DNA from: Ignavibacteriales bacterium
GTDB lineage: Bacteria; Bacteroidota; Ignavibacteria; Ignavibacteriales; Melioribacteraceae
Reading direction: 5' to 3'
DNA: 64,000 nucleotides
NCBI GenBank assembly: GCA_020635275.1
Contig: JACKAA010000004.1
Coordinates: forward strand, 310,001-374,000
Shown: one piece after another, positions 1-8,873 of the stretch
Layout: every line of letters starts with the position of its first letter
How positions within the stretch are numbered: the stretch's first letter is position 1
Position numbers and translations under genes: made by a program
Notes under the pieces: generated by a model
Databases searched by the model: none
The model's input: the letters and a program-made list of their open reading frames with translations, nothing else
Told to the model about the DNA's origin: nothing

Positions 1-1
1 A

Positions 2-871
2 ATAGTTCGTTATATGTTTACAGCTGATCCATCAGCGCGAGTATTTAATGGTAGACTCTATGTATATACTTCTCATGATGAAGATACCGCAGATGCAAAT
101 CAGCATTTTCTTATGAATAATTGGCATGTTTTTTCAACTGAAGACATGATAAATTGGACAGGTCATGGACAAATATTAAGTCTAGATGATATTTCATGGA
201 CAGACAGGCAAGCATGGGCTCCAGACTGTATTGAGCGCAACGGCAAATATTATTTTTATTTTCCTGTTGAACAAACTAAAATAGGTGTAGCAGTCAGCAA
301 TTCGCCAGTCGGACCTTTTAAAGATATTTTGGGAAGACCGCTTATTGATAATACAAATAATGAGGTAATTGTTGGTCGTGAACCAATTGATCCGGCTTTA
401 TTTATTGATGATGATGGACAAGCTTATATGTATTTTGGATGCAGGGATGCAAGGGTTGTTAAGTTAAAAGAAAATATGATCGAAATTGAAGGAGAAATTC
501 AACCAATAGTAATTAAAGGTAATAAAGAAGATGCAGAAAACAGTGGCGGATATTACGCTGAAGCTCCTTGGATGTTTAAGAGAGATAGTACATATTATTT
601 TGTTTATTCAAACGGATGGCGTTCGCAGAGCACGATAATATATGCTATAGGAAATAATCCAATGGGACCATTTAATTATGTGGGTGAAGTAATGTCACCA
701 GTTGGCGCTGGAACAAGTCACGCTTCAATTTTACAATATAATGATAAATGGTATATCTTTTACCATAACAATGTTCTTTCTGATAATGGTAAACGACGAT
801 CAATATGTTATGATGAAATTACTTTTGATATTGATGGTAAAATTAATCATCTAATTTACAATGAAAGGTAA
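2..871 (+). CDS. Glycoside hydrolase family 43 enzyme (5' end outside window)
   Basis: This is a five-bladed beta-propeller glycosidase of family GH43, whose members cleave arabinan, xylan side chains or beta-xylosides. The reading frame is open to the window edge (Ile-Val-Arg-Tyr precedes the first visible Met at base 14), so the true start lies to the left. The three expected catalytic acids are visible: the base Asp in FTADPSA, the pKa-modulating Asp in EPIDPALFIDDDG and the acid Glu in YYAEAPW. The C-terminal GAGTSHASI and WYIFYHN stretches are also typical. Substrate and export signal cannot be judged without the N-terminus. Family assignment is firm; specificity is unknown. Confidence 0.85.
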   Translation: MVRYMFTADPSARVFNGRLYVYTSHDEDTADANQHFLMNNWHVFSTEDMINWTGHGQILSLDDISWTDRQAWAPDCIERNGKYYFYFPVEQTKIGVAVSNSPVGPFKDILGRPLIDNTNNEVIVGREPIDPALFIDDDGQAYMYFGCRDARVVKLKENMIEIEGEIQPIVIKGNKEDAENSGGYYAEAPWMFKRDSTYYFVYSNGWRSQSTIIYAIGNNPMGPFNYVGEVMSPVGAGTSHASILQYNDKWYIFYHNNVLSDNGKRRSICYDEITFDIDGKINHLIYNER

Positions 872-924
872 AATTATTTATCTTGTATATATCTTTGTGA
901 TATTAACAAAAATGTTTATTTAAA

Positions 925-1452
925 ATGTTTGATAATCCATATCTATTTATTAAAATTGTTGTAATATTAACTGGATTGGCATTCCTAATTTTCCGTTTTC
1001 AGTTGCTTAATGAAATAATATCTGGATATAGAAAATGGAAAAAGAAAAAAAATGAGATAGAATTAAATTCCAAAGTTGAAGACTATTTATCTGAATACAA
1101 ATCCAATAAAATTCAGAATGATAATGAAGCATTCATTCAAAACTTTGCAAAACCAATAAATTTACATTTATTAAGAGTTGTTGAATCTGATGGGAATTCA
1201 ATAATATATTTTTCAAATACAGGCGGGAATGTTTATAATGTTAAAATTAAATCAAGCTCAGTGGAAAAAATAAATATTGAGCCTTATGAATCTATTAATC
1301 AAGGATCAAGTGGTTTTATAAAAATTTACAATACTAATTCTTTAAAGAATGATATATTGTTTGAAATATTTTATTTGGACGAAATTAAGAATAAAAATTC
1401 CAGGAAATATTTGTTTTCAATTTCAGATAAACAATTACACGAAAATTATTGA
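925..1452 (+). CDS. Hypothetical protein with one N-terminal membrane anchor
   Basis: I do not recognise this 175-residue protein. Residues about 8-26 form a hydrophobic segment followed by a Lys-rich stretch (KWKKKKNE), which suggests a type II or N-in membrane anchor. The rest is polar and predicted beta-rich, with Asn-Thr-Gly-Gly-Asn and repeated Ile/Ser patches that could be a small immunoglobulin-like fold. It starts about 50 bases after the GH43 gene on the same strand and may be co-transcribed with it. No catalytic motif is visible. Confidence 0.55.
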   Translation: MFDNPYLFIKIVVILTGLAFLIFRFQLLNEIISGYRKWKKKKNEIELNSKVEDYLSEYKSNKIQNDNEAFIQNFAKPINLHLLRVVESDGNSIIYFSNTGGNVYNVKIKSSSVEKINIEPYESINQGSSGFIKIYNTNSLKNDILFEIFYLDEIKNKNSRKYLFSISDKQLHENY

Positions 1453-1547
1453 ACTTTTCTAATCAACATGAGAATATCATTCATAAGTTTTAATACAAAT
1501 TAGTTAACTTATTTTCTTCATGAAATTAAACGGGAAGTAGTTTTATA

Positions 1548-2750
1548 ATGAAAATGATCGGTTTATTTTATTTGACAGTAATTTTATTGGGAGTAATTTT
1601 TGGCAAAAATGAATCAGCGGTTTTTAGTAAAACTAATTATCCAATTCAGCCGAGTACCGATTCTGTAAAATATTTAAATCTTCCTGAAAGACCATTAAAT
1701 TCAATAAGCGGATCAGAATTTGTTAAAGCTGTCTCCGGAAAAAGTGTTGTTGATCGCGAAAAAGCAGTTGTAAAAGAAATTTTATCTGGTAATGTTCCAT
1801 CATTTTCACGAAAACTAATACCTTTGAAAATAAATCAAACAATAAATTCAATAAATTATGAAACAATAATCTATACTACTTGTGATTACATGGCAATTGG
1901 TTCCGATGAGGATTATTTATATATACCAATGACGCCTTCAACTGCTCAGTATTTAGCTAAAGTTTTGTATTGTTCTCTGCCAACAAAGAAAAATGTTGAT
2001 TTAATTTATAATCAAGCGGAAATAAAACTTAAACCCCAACCAATTCCTCCATCAAACCAAATGACGACAATTCCGGTTTTTAATAATCACACTGATTCAA
2101 TCAAGCTGCAAATTAGCTTATTAAATATTGATAGAGAGGAAAATTATTTATTTGCCGGTCACAAAAAAGATATAATTATTTCAAATAAAATTTATACTAC
2201 TGATAGAAATTATGATAGGGTTGTTATTTATGGTTGGCATTTAAGTGTTAATAATCCAATTCAGCCCGTGTACAACGGTCATATTGCATCTTATGCAGAT
2301 TATTCTCATGGTGTTAGATTAATTTCCGATCAAATTATTGTAAATGGTGACACTACAAATATTGCAAATGTTTTAAGAGATCCATTACTTTCTAATTTGA
2401 TAAGCAGCGAAGGAGTTATTAAAAAACCCTATTATCCTGCCAGCAATATTTTTACATCAATGATGAATGATAGAAATGATTCAGAAAATAGTTTTAGCCT
2501 GTATCAAAATTATCCCAATCCGTTTAATCCTAATACTAAAATTGATTATATGTTAAATCAGAATAGTTTTGTTGATTTATCTATTTATGATTGTGTCGGT
2601 CAAAAAATCACGGTGCTTGTTAATGGTAACCATAAAAGAGGGAATTATTCATCTGAATTTTTTGCCGGAAACTTACCTAGTGGAATATATTTTTATAAAT
2701 TATCTTCAGAGAATTTTAGTTCAACAAAGAAGATGCTTTTAATCAAATAA
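1548..2750 (+). CDS. Secreted protein with T9SS type A sorting domain
   Basis: This 400-residue exported protein has a hydrophobic N-terminus (residues 4-20) that looks like a signal peptide. The last 80 residues or so form a T9SS type A C-terminal domain: SLYQNYPNPFNPNTKIDY, then LSIYDCVGQ, then SGIYFYKL and the basic end KKMLLIK. T9SS domains are cleaved or used as an anchor after passage across the outer membrane in Bacteroidota. The central 300 residues match no family I can name. Cargo class is certain from the tail; the function of the mature part is unknown. Confidence 0.75.
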   Translation: MKMIGLFYLTVILLGVIFGKNESAVFSKTNYPIQPSTDSVKYLNLPERPLNSISGSEFVKAVSGKSVVDREKAVVKEILSGNVPSFSRKLIPLKINQTINSINYETIIYTTCDYMAIGSDEDYLYIPMTPSTAQYLAKVLYCSLPTKKNVDLIYNQAEIKLKPQPIPPSNQMTTIPVFNNHTDSIKLQISLLNIDREENYLFAGHKKDIIISNKIYTTDRNYDRVVIYGWHLSVNNPIQPVYNGHIASYADYSHGVRLISDQIIVNGDTTNIANVLRDPLLSNLISSEGVIKKPYYPASNIFTSMMNDRNDSENSFSLYQNYPNPFNPNTKIDYMLNQNSFVDLSIYDCVGQKITVLVNGNHKRGNYSSEFFAGNLPSGIYFYKLSSENFSSTKKMLLIK

Positions 2751-3023
2751 ATAAATTTTTCATTTTCAAAATAATTTCAATCCTGCATTCAAAATTCAAA
2801 ATTAAAACAAAAACTGCTTAAACATATTTTCTCAAGCTTACTTTATTTTTAACTTAATACAAAAATTAATTTATAGAAAACAGAATATTGATGTTAAATA
2901 ATTATGCAAAAATGACTTATTTTACTTATTATAGATCTAACAAAAAATCGATTGTTTAGATCAAATATTAACTTTTTACTAATTCTAGTTCTTGTAATAA
3001 TTATGAATTAAACAGAGTAATAA

Positions 3024-4274
3024 ATGAATATTGAAGAAAATGTTTTTCTGAATAAATATGTAGTTAATCCATTAAATTCTTTAAGTGAAAATTCTTATTT
3101 ATCTGCAATTAGAGCTGGAATGGTCGCAGTTGTCCCACTTACCATTGTTGGCAGTATTTTTATAATCATATCATATTTCCCTTTTGCAGGTTGGGAAGAA
3201 ATTATTAGTCCTTTTAGAACAATATTAGAAATTCCGGTTAATGCAACATTTGGTTTGCTCGCGGTTTTTGTTTGCTTTTCAATTGGATATGATTTAGGCT
3301 TACAAATGAAGCAGGAAGCAATAATTAGTGCTTCAATGTCAACGTTAATTTTCTTTCTTATTCAATTTAATCCTGAAGACGGGTCTCTAATGTTTGATAA
3401 TCTTGGATCATCTGGAATTTTTACTGGAATAATAATTGCGTTTATATCAGTACGGATTCAGAAATTTTTTACGGATAAAAATTTAGTTTTAAGGTTGCCA
3501 AAAAATGTTCCTCCGGTAGTCTACGAATCATTTGTTTCTTTAACGCCATTATTAGCATTATTAGTAGGATTTTGGATCATAAGATATCTACTTGGTATTG
3601 ATATTAACCTTTTGGTACAAACAATGTTTCAGCCAATTGTTTTTGCTTTTAATACTTTACCAGGAATATTAGTTTACGCATTCCTTGTTGCAATACTATG
3701 GTCAATTGGAATTAACGGTGATAATGCCATGGATGCTATAGCTGCTCCTATTTTTCTTCAGTATTTGACTGCAAACGTTGCTGCAATGTCTGCAGGAGAA
3801 CCACTCCCTTACATAACTGCATATGGTTTTTTTACAACTTTTGTTAATGTTGGTGGAACAGGTGCAACAATTGCTTTGGCGCTAATTATGCTGAATTCAA
3901 AAGAACCGGGATATCGAAAAATCAGTAGGTTTTCACTTCCAACTCAAATATTTCAAATAAACGAACCAATATTTTTCGGCTTTCCTATTGTTCTTAATCC
4001 TATTCTTATGATACCTTATGTTTTGAATGCATTATTGCTTACTGCCGGAACATATTTAATGATGTATTTTGATTTTATAAATAAACCTGTAATAAATGTA
4101 CCTTGGACAACACCGCCAATTATTGGTCACTATTTAGTATCAGGAGGGGATTGGAGAGCTGCACTTTGGGGAGTTGTTTCACTTTTTATTGCAATGTTAG
4201 TTTATTTTCCTTTTGCAAAAATTGCAGAAAGGAAAAGATTAAGCGATGAAGCTAAAGGAATTTCACACGAATAA
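3024..4274 (+). CDS. PTS system EIIC permease, lactose/cellobiose family
   Basis: This 416-residue polytopic membrane protein is the sugar-translocating EIIC subunit of a phosphotransferase system. It shows about ten hydrophobic segments and the family signature INEPIFFGFPIVLNP at roughly residues 312-326, plus the N-terminal SLSENSYLSAIRAGM region typical of the cellobiose/diacetylchitobiose branch. EIIC normally works with EIIA and EIIB phosphocarriers, but neither is fused to it nor encoded in this window. It may take EIIAB from elsewhere or act as a facilitator. The preceding 270 bases are AT-rich with no recognisable gene. Assignment to the EIIC family is firm; the sugar is unknown. Confidence 0.85.
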   Translation: MNIEENVFLNKYVVNPLNSLSENSYLSAIRAGMVAVVPLTIVGSIFIIISYFPFAGWEEIISPFRTILEIPVNATFGLLAVFVCFSIGYDLGLQMKQEAIISASMSTLIFFLIQFNPEDGSLMFDNLGSSGIFTGIIIAFISVRIQKFFTDKNLVLRLPKNVPPVVYESFVSLTPLLALLVGFWIIRYLLGIDINLLVQTMFQPIVFAFNTLPGILVYAFLVAILWSIGINGDNAMDAIAAPIFLQYLTANVAAMSAGEPLPYITAYGFFTTFVNVGGTGATIALALIMLNSKEPGYRKISRFSLPTQIFQINEPIFFGFPIVLNPILMIPYVLNALLLTAGTYLMMYFDFINKPVINVPWTTPPIIGHYLVSGGDWRAALWGVVSLFIAMLVYFPFAKIAERKRLSDEAKGISHE

Positions 4275-4320
4275 TTTAATCATTCACACTTTTATTAAGT
4301 TAATATTTTTGAGAGAATAA

Positions 4321-4698
4321 TTAGTTTCTCTTTAAAATTTCCGGCACACTTATTTTAGAGTTTTTTTCCAAACTCTCTATCTGATCAAAATGAAGTAAGT
4401 TTTTGTATCGATTTAAAGTGTGTTTAATTTCATCTAAAAACTCTGCTTCCAATTCACTTAATTTTGGCGGATTATCAACAAATTGGTTCTTCTTAAAAAA
4501 TTTTTTCTTTGAAAACGAAAAGTGACCTTCGTTAAAATTAAAATGAATAGGGCAAGTTTTAGCATAATTTTCTCGATATTCTTTTAATTTTTTAATTTCA
4601 TTTGAATTCAACAAGATGATATATTGGAGTTCAAAACCAATTCCGTTTTCATCTTTAATTGTTTTCGTTATCAGTTCGCCGGAAGAATTTTGAAACAT
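4321..4698 (-). CDS. Hypothetical protein, 125 residues
   Basis: I do not recognise this protein. It is soluble, without a signal peptide, and rich in Lys, Glu and Asn. The second half is probably helical (KLSELEAEFLDEIKHTLNRY). A GAGG motif sits about eight bases upstream of the ATG and supports the start. It lies convergent with the EIIC gene, 46 bases away. No motif points to a function. Confidence 0.5.
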   Translation of the reverse strand: MFQNSSGELITKTIKDENGIGFELQYIILLNSNEIKKLKEYRENYAKTCPIHFNFNEGHFSFSKKKFFKKNQFVDNPPKLSELEAEFLDEIKHTLNRYKNLLHFDQIESLEKNSKISVPEILKRN

Positions 4699-4831
4699 TT
4701 TAACCTCAAAATATATTAAGCTAATCTTTAATAGAATTATCGTAGATATTAATTAAATAATTAAGCGGATTGTTAATGTAAGTGATTTAAGTCAATTAAA
4801 AATAATTAACTTTTATAAAGAAGAGTTTGAA

Positions 4832-5407
4832 CTATCTGTTCTGTAAACCAATAATTATTATTTTACCATAATCTCCAAAAGATTTAATCTCAGCTTTTTG
4901 TATCATATTTGTACCTTCAACAGCATTATAAGCAAATTCATTATTTTTTCTTGCAATAATTTTACTACTGGCTATTTTAAGGTCATTTATTGAATCATAA
5001 ATTGGAGGCAAAACTATTTCAATACGATTATCAGTTGATATAAATTGTGTGTTTGCCCAATCTATTTTATATTGTTTTTGTGTTCCTAAATTCTCCTGAA
5101 ATAATATTTTATTCTCATATATTCCAAATAATCCAAAACCATCTTTAAATTCAGAAAGTAATTCATTAATCTGCTTATTATCAATTTCATTTTTTCTATC
5201 TGATAAATATTCAATTCTTTTTGGATCTCCAATTAAATCAATTTTTTTACTCTCTTTGCCAGAATAAATCCAAATAAGTAATAACATAATAACAATAACT
5301 GATGATAATGCAACTATTGCTTTGTTAATTGGTTGTTTAAGAAATTCTTGTATTTTCTCTTTTGGAGTTTTCTTTTTCTTTCGGATTATTCTAATTCTTT
5401 GTCGCAA
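4832..5407 (-). CDS. Hypothetical single-pass membrane protein
   Basis: This 191-residue protein begins with a very basic cytoplasmic stretch (RIRIIRKKKKTPKEK), followed by one membrane segment at about residues 28-47. A polar, probably periplasmic domain makes up the rest. An in-frame TAG stands two codons upstream of the TTG used here, so the start cannot lie further out. No family is recognised. It sits between the small hypothetical gene and the HTH regulator on the same strand. Confidence 0.5.
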   Translation of the reverse strand: MRQRIRIIRKKKKTPKEKIQEFLKQPINKAIVALSSVIVIMLLLIWIYSGKESKKIDLIGDPKRIEYLSDRKNEIDNKQINELLSEFKDGFGLFGIYENKILFQENLGTQKQYKIDWANTQFISTDNRIEIVLPPIYDSINDLKIASSKIIARKNNEFAYNAVEGTNMIQKAEIKSFGDYGKIIIIGLQNR

Positions 5408-5519
5408 TATCTATACTTTCGTTGAAATTGATATAAAGAAAAACCTTTCAAAAATTAATTTTATAAAAATATGAAATTTTGAAGAAGATTAGAAGTAATT
5501 GAACTTTTATAAAGATTAG

Positions 5520-6056
5520 TTAATTTTTTTGTTTAACAAGATTAGAAATTTGAGTTAAATTTTCTTGAAGTTTAGTGAGTTCACGCTCAAGTTTATCAAT
5601 CTTAAATGATTCTAAAGATTCTGAACCGCTTAATAACCAGTTTATATCACAACCAAGTTTGAGAAGTTTTAACAAAATTTTTGAACCTGGTTCACGTTTA
5701 CCACTTATATATTGATGAAGCTGTTGAGGAGAGATGTCCATTGCTTCAGCTAGTTTTTTTAATGTGCCATATTTTCTTTTAGCAAAAAGTCTAACTCTGC
5801 CGCCAATTCCAATTCTTAACTTTTCATCAGCAAATAAATCATAATTTGATTCACTAATACCGTTAAAGAAATCCAGCTCACTTTCATTATTGTCAAGAAT
5901 ATCTTTAATTGATTTATATAAATGATCGTCAAATTTAGGGCTTTCATTTAGAAGATAGGAAAGTGTTTGAGGTTTAACACCCAGCTTTTTAGCTAGCCAA
6001 TTTTGTTTAATCCCATGATTCTGAATTAAAAATCTTATTTCTTCTTGAGGTGTCAA
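5520..6056 (-). CDS. Transcriptional regulator with two XRE-type HTH domains
   Basis: The 178-residue protein contains two helix-turn-helix units of the Cro/C1 type. One lies at residues about 3-38 (QNWLAKKLGVKPQTLSYLL). The second is at about 82-140 (KKLAEAMDISPQQLHQYISG, followed by REPGSKILLKLLKLGCDINWLLSG, the usual repressor-like third part). A short coiled coil (KLERELTKLQENLTQISNLV) at the C-terminus suggests dimerisation. Two HTH units in one small protein is uncommon. Targets are unknown; the neighbouring unknown membrane gene or the upstream T9SS genes are possible. Confidence 0.75.
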   Translation of the reverse strand: MTPQEEIRFLIQNHGIKQNWLAKKLGVKPQTLSYLLNESPKFDDHLYKSIKDILDNNESELDFFNGISESNYDLFADEKLRIGIGGRVRLFAKRKYGTLKKLAEAMDISPQQLHQYISGKREPGSKILLKLLKLGCDINWLLSGSESLESFKIDKLERELTKLQENLTQISNLVKQKN

Positions 6057-6171
6057 ATAAATTCAGCTTAATTTATCATTTTTTTTGCTTACAGAATTAA
6101 AATTTACAAAATTATTAAAGAATAACAAATAACCAAAATCACCCAAGCTTAGTCAAATATTACATCTATTC

Positions 6172-6205
6172 AAAAAAAAAGCCAGATACTTAAGTACCTG
6201 GCTTT
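6172..6205 (-). terminator. Rho-independent terminator of the 8835-6226 gene
   Basis: On the minus strand the stem AAAGCCAG / CTGGCTTT, with an inner TACTTAAGTA palindrome, is followed by an unbroken run of nine T. It begins about 20 bases after the stop of the FG-GAP/T9SS gene and separates it from the HTH gene. Confidence 0.85.
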
Positions 6206-6225
6206 AAGCAAAAAAACTATACTGC

Positions 6226-8835
6226 TTATTTCAGCAATAACATTTTTTTAGATACAACATTATTGTCAGTAGTTAATCTATAAATGTAAGTACCACTAGC
6301 AATATTTGAAGCATCAAAAACATAATTATGTGTTCCGGCTTTAAGTGATTTATTATTCACTAAAGCAGCAACTTCACGACCTAAAATATCATAAATTCTT
6401 AAATCAACAACTGATTCAGCTGGTAAGCCGAATTTAATTGTAGTTGTTGGGTTAAAAGGATTAGGATAGTTTTGATCAACAAAGAATTTTGCAGGTACAA
6501 GATCATTTACACCAACTAATATATCATTTACAAAAGTAACTGTAAATGTATCCATACTAGCAGCTGTTAATGAAGTAGCATCAAGTACTAAGATTGTCCA
6601 TGCAAATGAAATAGAATCAGCACCGCCCATTAAATCCAAAATATCAGTTGCAGATACAGAAACCATTGGTTCAAGTGCTTGCATAGGATCAAATGCGCCT
6701 TCAGGAACAGGTGTTACTTGATAACCCAAAATATCATTGTTAAGATCTGTTGCAGCTTCCCATGTAAGATCAAATGTTTGACTTGAATCTGTAATAGAAA
6801 TTACTGCACCATCTTCAGGAGTTAACAATGCAAAATAAGGTAGTGGAGCGACAGGTACATTTTGAGTAATATCTGCATAACTTAAGAAAGTTACTTGATA
6901 TCCACCAGAAGCAGGAGTATTACTATCAAATTGAGTAGCAACTCCTTTAAAATCAACTGGCCAAGTTGGTTCGGCATTCTCATCAACATCTGTATCTTTA
7001 TCAACTCTTGCAGTTAATTCAGATCCATAACCAGTCCAAACTGTTAGATTAGCGTTGCTTCCGGAAGCAGGCCAAGCATCAGAACCTTCAGTTGGTGCAA
7101 CTCCACTAATTTTAACCATTGACCCTTCATACTTTTCTGCATCAGCTAGGTATTCATCTATAGTAAGTGTAAATACTCTTGTTGACCAGCCTTCACCAAT
7201 AACTGTAATATCGTTAATTGGATCAGCAACTTCAATTTCATTTAATCCGTTATATTGAGCAACAGTTCCGGTTGCAATAACTCTGTCACCAACTTTAAGA
7301 TCTGGATTATTTGTTCCACCATTAAATAATTGTAAACCACCTGTATAATCTTGTATAAATACTTGTAATCCGCTGCTTAAAGATGTATTTAATACAACAC
7401 CAGAAACTGTTACAGTTTCGCCTAACATATCTGGTACATAGTCACCGTCTTCATCCATTTTAGCAGTACTTATATTATCTACTGATTGTACATAATCTAA
7501 TATTGTTAATGGAACTCTAAAAGGAGGAGTTCCAGAGTCATTACCTGTCCAGTCACTTGCATAAATAACTTCATCATTTCCATCACCATTTAAATCTGCA
7601 ACATTTAATAATCCCCAACGTCCAGCATCAAAAACTTCTTGATCGATAACTGATGCTGAATAGCTATCAGGGCTAGTAATATCACCACCTTTATATGAAA
7701 GTTGGTATATCATTGCATTAATCGCTGCACTTCTTGTTCCAGTTACATAATCCATATTTCCATCACCATCAGTATCACCAGCCCAACCGCCATAAAAACG
7801 TCCACCAGTACCTATTAAATCAGATGCTTCGGCAATGATATGTGAAGTTACACTTCCACCGTCAACTTCTAACAAGTATATGATATTTCCAGGTGATAAG
7901 TTTGATGCTACAATAATTTCTTTTGTTCCATCCCCATCAACATCAACAACAGAAGCTGATTTCCATGATCCTCCTGGACATGCTGCAGCAACTACAGGTT
8001 GTGTTGACCAAACACCATTTGCATAAGTTACTGGAGTAATGTTACCTGAGTAAGAATGAATTAAATAAATTGTGCTGTCAACAACTGCCAAATCATAAAT
8101 TGTTCCGCTATCTACAACAAAATTTGTATCAGATATAGCAGAAGCTTCCATTTCCCAAGTTTCTGAACCATCTCCATTATCAGGAATATCACTAACACCT
8201 ACAACGCCAAATCTGAAATCTCCGGCTCTTGCACCAAACACGATTTCTTGATCGCCGTCATTATCTACATCAGTTAATTCCCAACGGAATGGTCTGTTGT
8301 TAACAAAACCACCTGTATCATCTGGCACTAATGACCATTTTGCGTTTGGTAAATAAACTCCATTACCATCATCAACACCCATGTTATCAGAACCGTCACC
8401 AACTGATTCATAAACATAGATTCTTGAAGGATGATCACCAGCTGATGAACTGTTTACCGGTCCAAAAATAACTTCAAATTTACCATCTCCATCCCAGTCA
8501 CCAGTTGTCATTGCCGGCCATGTATTTTGAGATGTTAAATCAGTCTCTGCACTCCATACAGAATCCCAAGTTTCTGAAACCGGATTCCATTCAAATTTGT
8601 ATACTCTAGGGACTAATTCAGCACCGCCTAAGTCATACATATTGTTAACTGCAAAAACTTCAACATTTCCGTCACCATCAAGATCAACGCCTGCTACAAT
8701 GTTTCCAAAACCGGCGTTTTCAATTGCTGGGACTTCAATTTGTCCTGCTCTCTCAAATATTGCTTGTTGAGCAAAAAGAGAAGAGGAGAATAGTACTACT
8801 GTTAAAATGAGAATCGAAAGTGTGGATTTTCTCAT
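6226..8835 (-). CDS. FG-GAP/VCBS repeat surface protein with T9SS sorting domain
   Basis: This 869-residue secreted protein has a signal peptide (residues 1-22, ending SLFA-QQ). Residues about 40-430 hold at least six calcium-binding-like FG-GAP motifs (for example VDLDGDGNVEV, GDWDGDGKFEV, VDNDGDQEIVF, VDGDGTKEI, TDGDGNMDY, LNGDGNDEV), consistent with a beta-propeller. An OB-fold-like segment follows (TVSGVVLNT ... VGDRVIATGTV), then an Fn3-like region and the T9SS type A tail with NYPNPFNPTTTI. A strong AAAGGAGG ribosome-binding site precedes the ATG. It is the second gene of a minus-strand pair, 38 bases after the other T9SS gene. Probably a surface adhesin or binding protein; the ligand is unknown. 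Confidence 0.85.
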   Translation of the reverse strand: MRKSTLSILILTVVLFSSSLFAQQAIFERAGQIEVPAIENAGFGNIVAGVDLDGDGNVEVFAVNNMYDLGGAELVPRVYKFEWNPVSETWDSVWSAETDLTSQNTWPAMTTGDWDGDGKFEVIFGPVNSSSAGDHPSRIYVYESVGDGSDNMGVDDGNGVYLPNAKWSLVPDDTGGFVNNRPFRWELTDVDNDGDQEIVFGARAGDFRFGVVGVSDIPDNGDGSETWEMEASAISDTNFVVDSGTIYDLAVVDSTIYLIHSYSGNITPVTYANGVWSTQPVVAAACPGGSWKSASVVDVDGDGTKEIIVASNLSPGNIIYLLEVDGGSVTSHIIAEASDLIGTGGRFYGGWAGDTDGDGNMDYVTGTRSAAINAMIYQLSYKGGDITSPDSYSASVIDQEVFDAGRWGLLNVADLNGDGNDEVIYASDWTGNDSGTPPFRVPLTILDYVQSVDNISTAKMDEDGDYVPDMLGETVTVSGVVLNTSLSSGLQVFIQDYTGGLQLFNGGTNNPDLKVGDRVIATGTVAQYNGLNEIEVADPINDITVIGEGWSTRVFTLTIDEYLADAEKYEGSMVKISGVAPTEGSDAWPASGSNANLTVWTGYGSELTARVDKDTDVDENAEPTWPVDFKGVATQFDSNTPASGGYQVTFLSYADITQNVPVAPLPYFALLTPEDGAVISITDSSQTFDLTWEAATDLNNDILGYQVTPVPEGAFDPMQALEPMVSVSATDILDLMGGADSISFAWTILVLDATSLTAASMDTFTVTFVNDILVGVNDLVPAKFFVDQNYPNPFNPTTTIKFGLPAESVVDLRIYDILGREVAALVNNKSLKAGTHNYVFDASNIASGTYIYRLTTDNNVVSKKMLLLK

Positions 8836-8873
8836 TATGCCTCCTTTATGTGTTTGTGAATGTTAAAAAGTAA

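Noticed and set aside
2890..2958. Possible 22-codon small gene between the T9SS protein and EIIC
   Set aside because: No ribosome-binding site and composition like the AT-rich surroundings.
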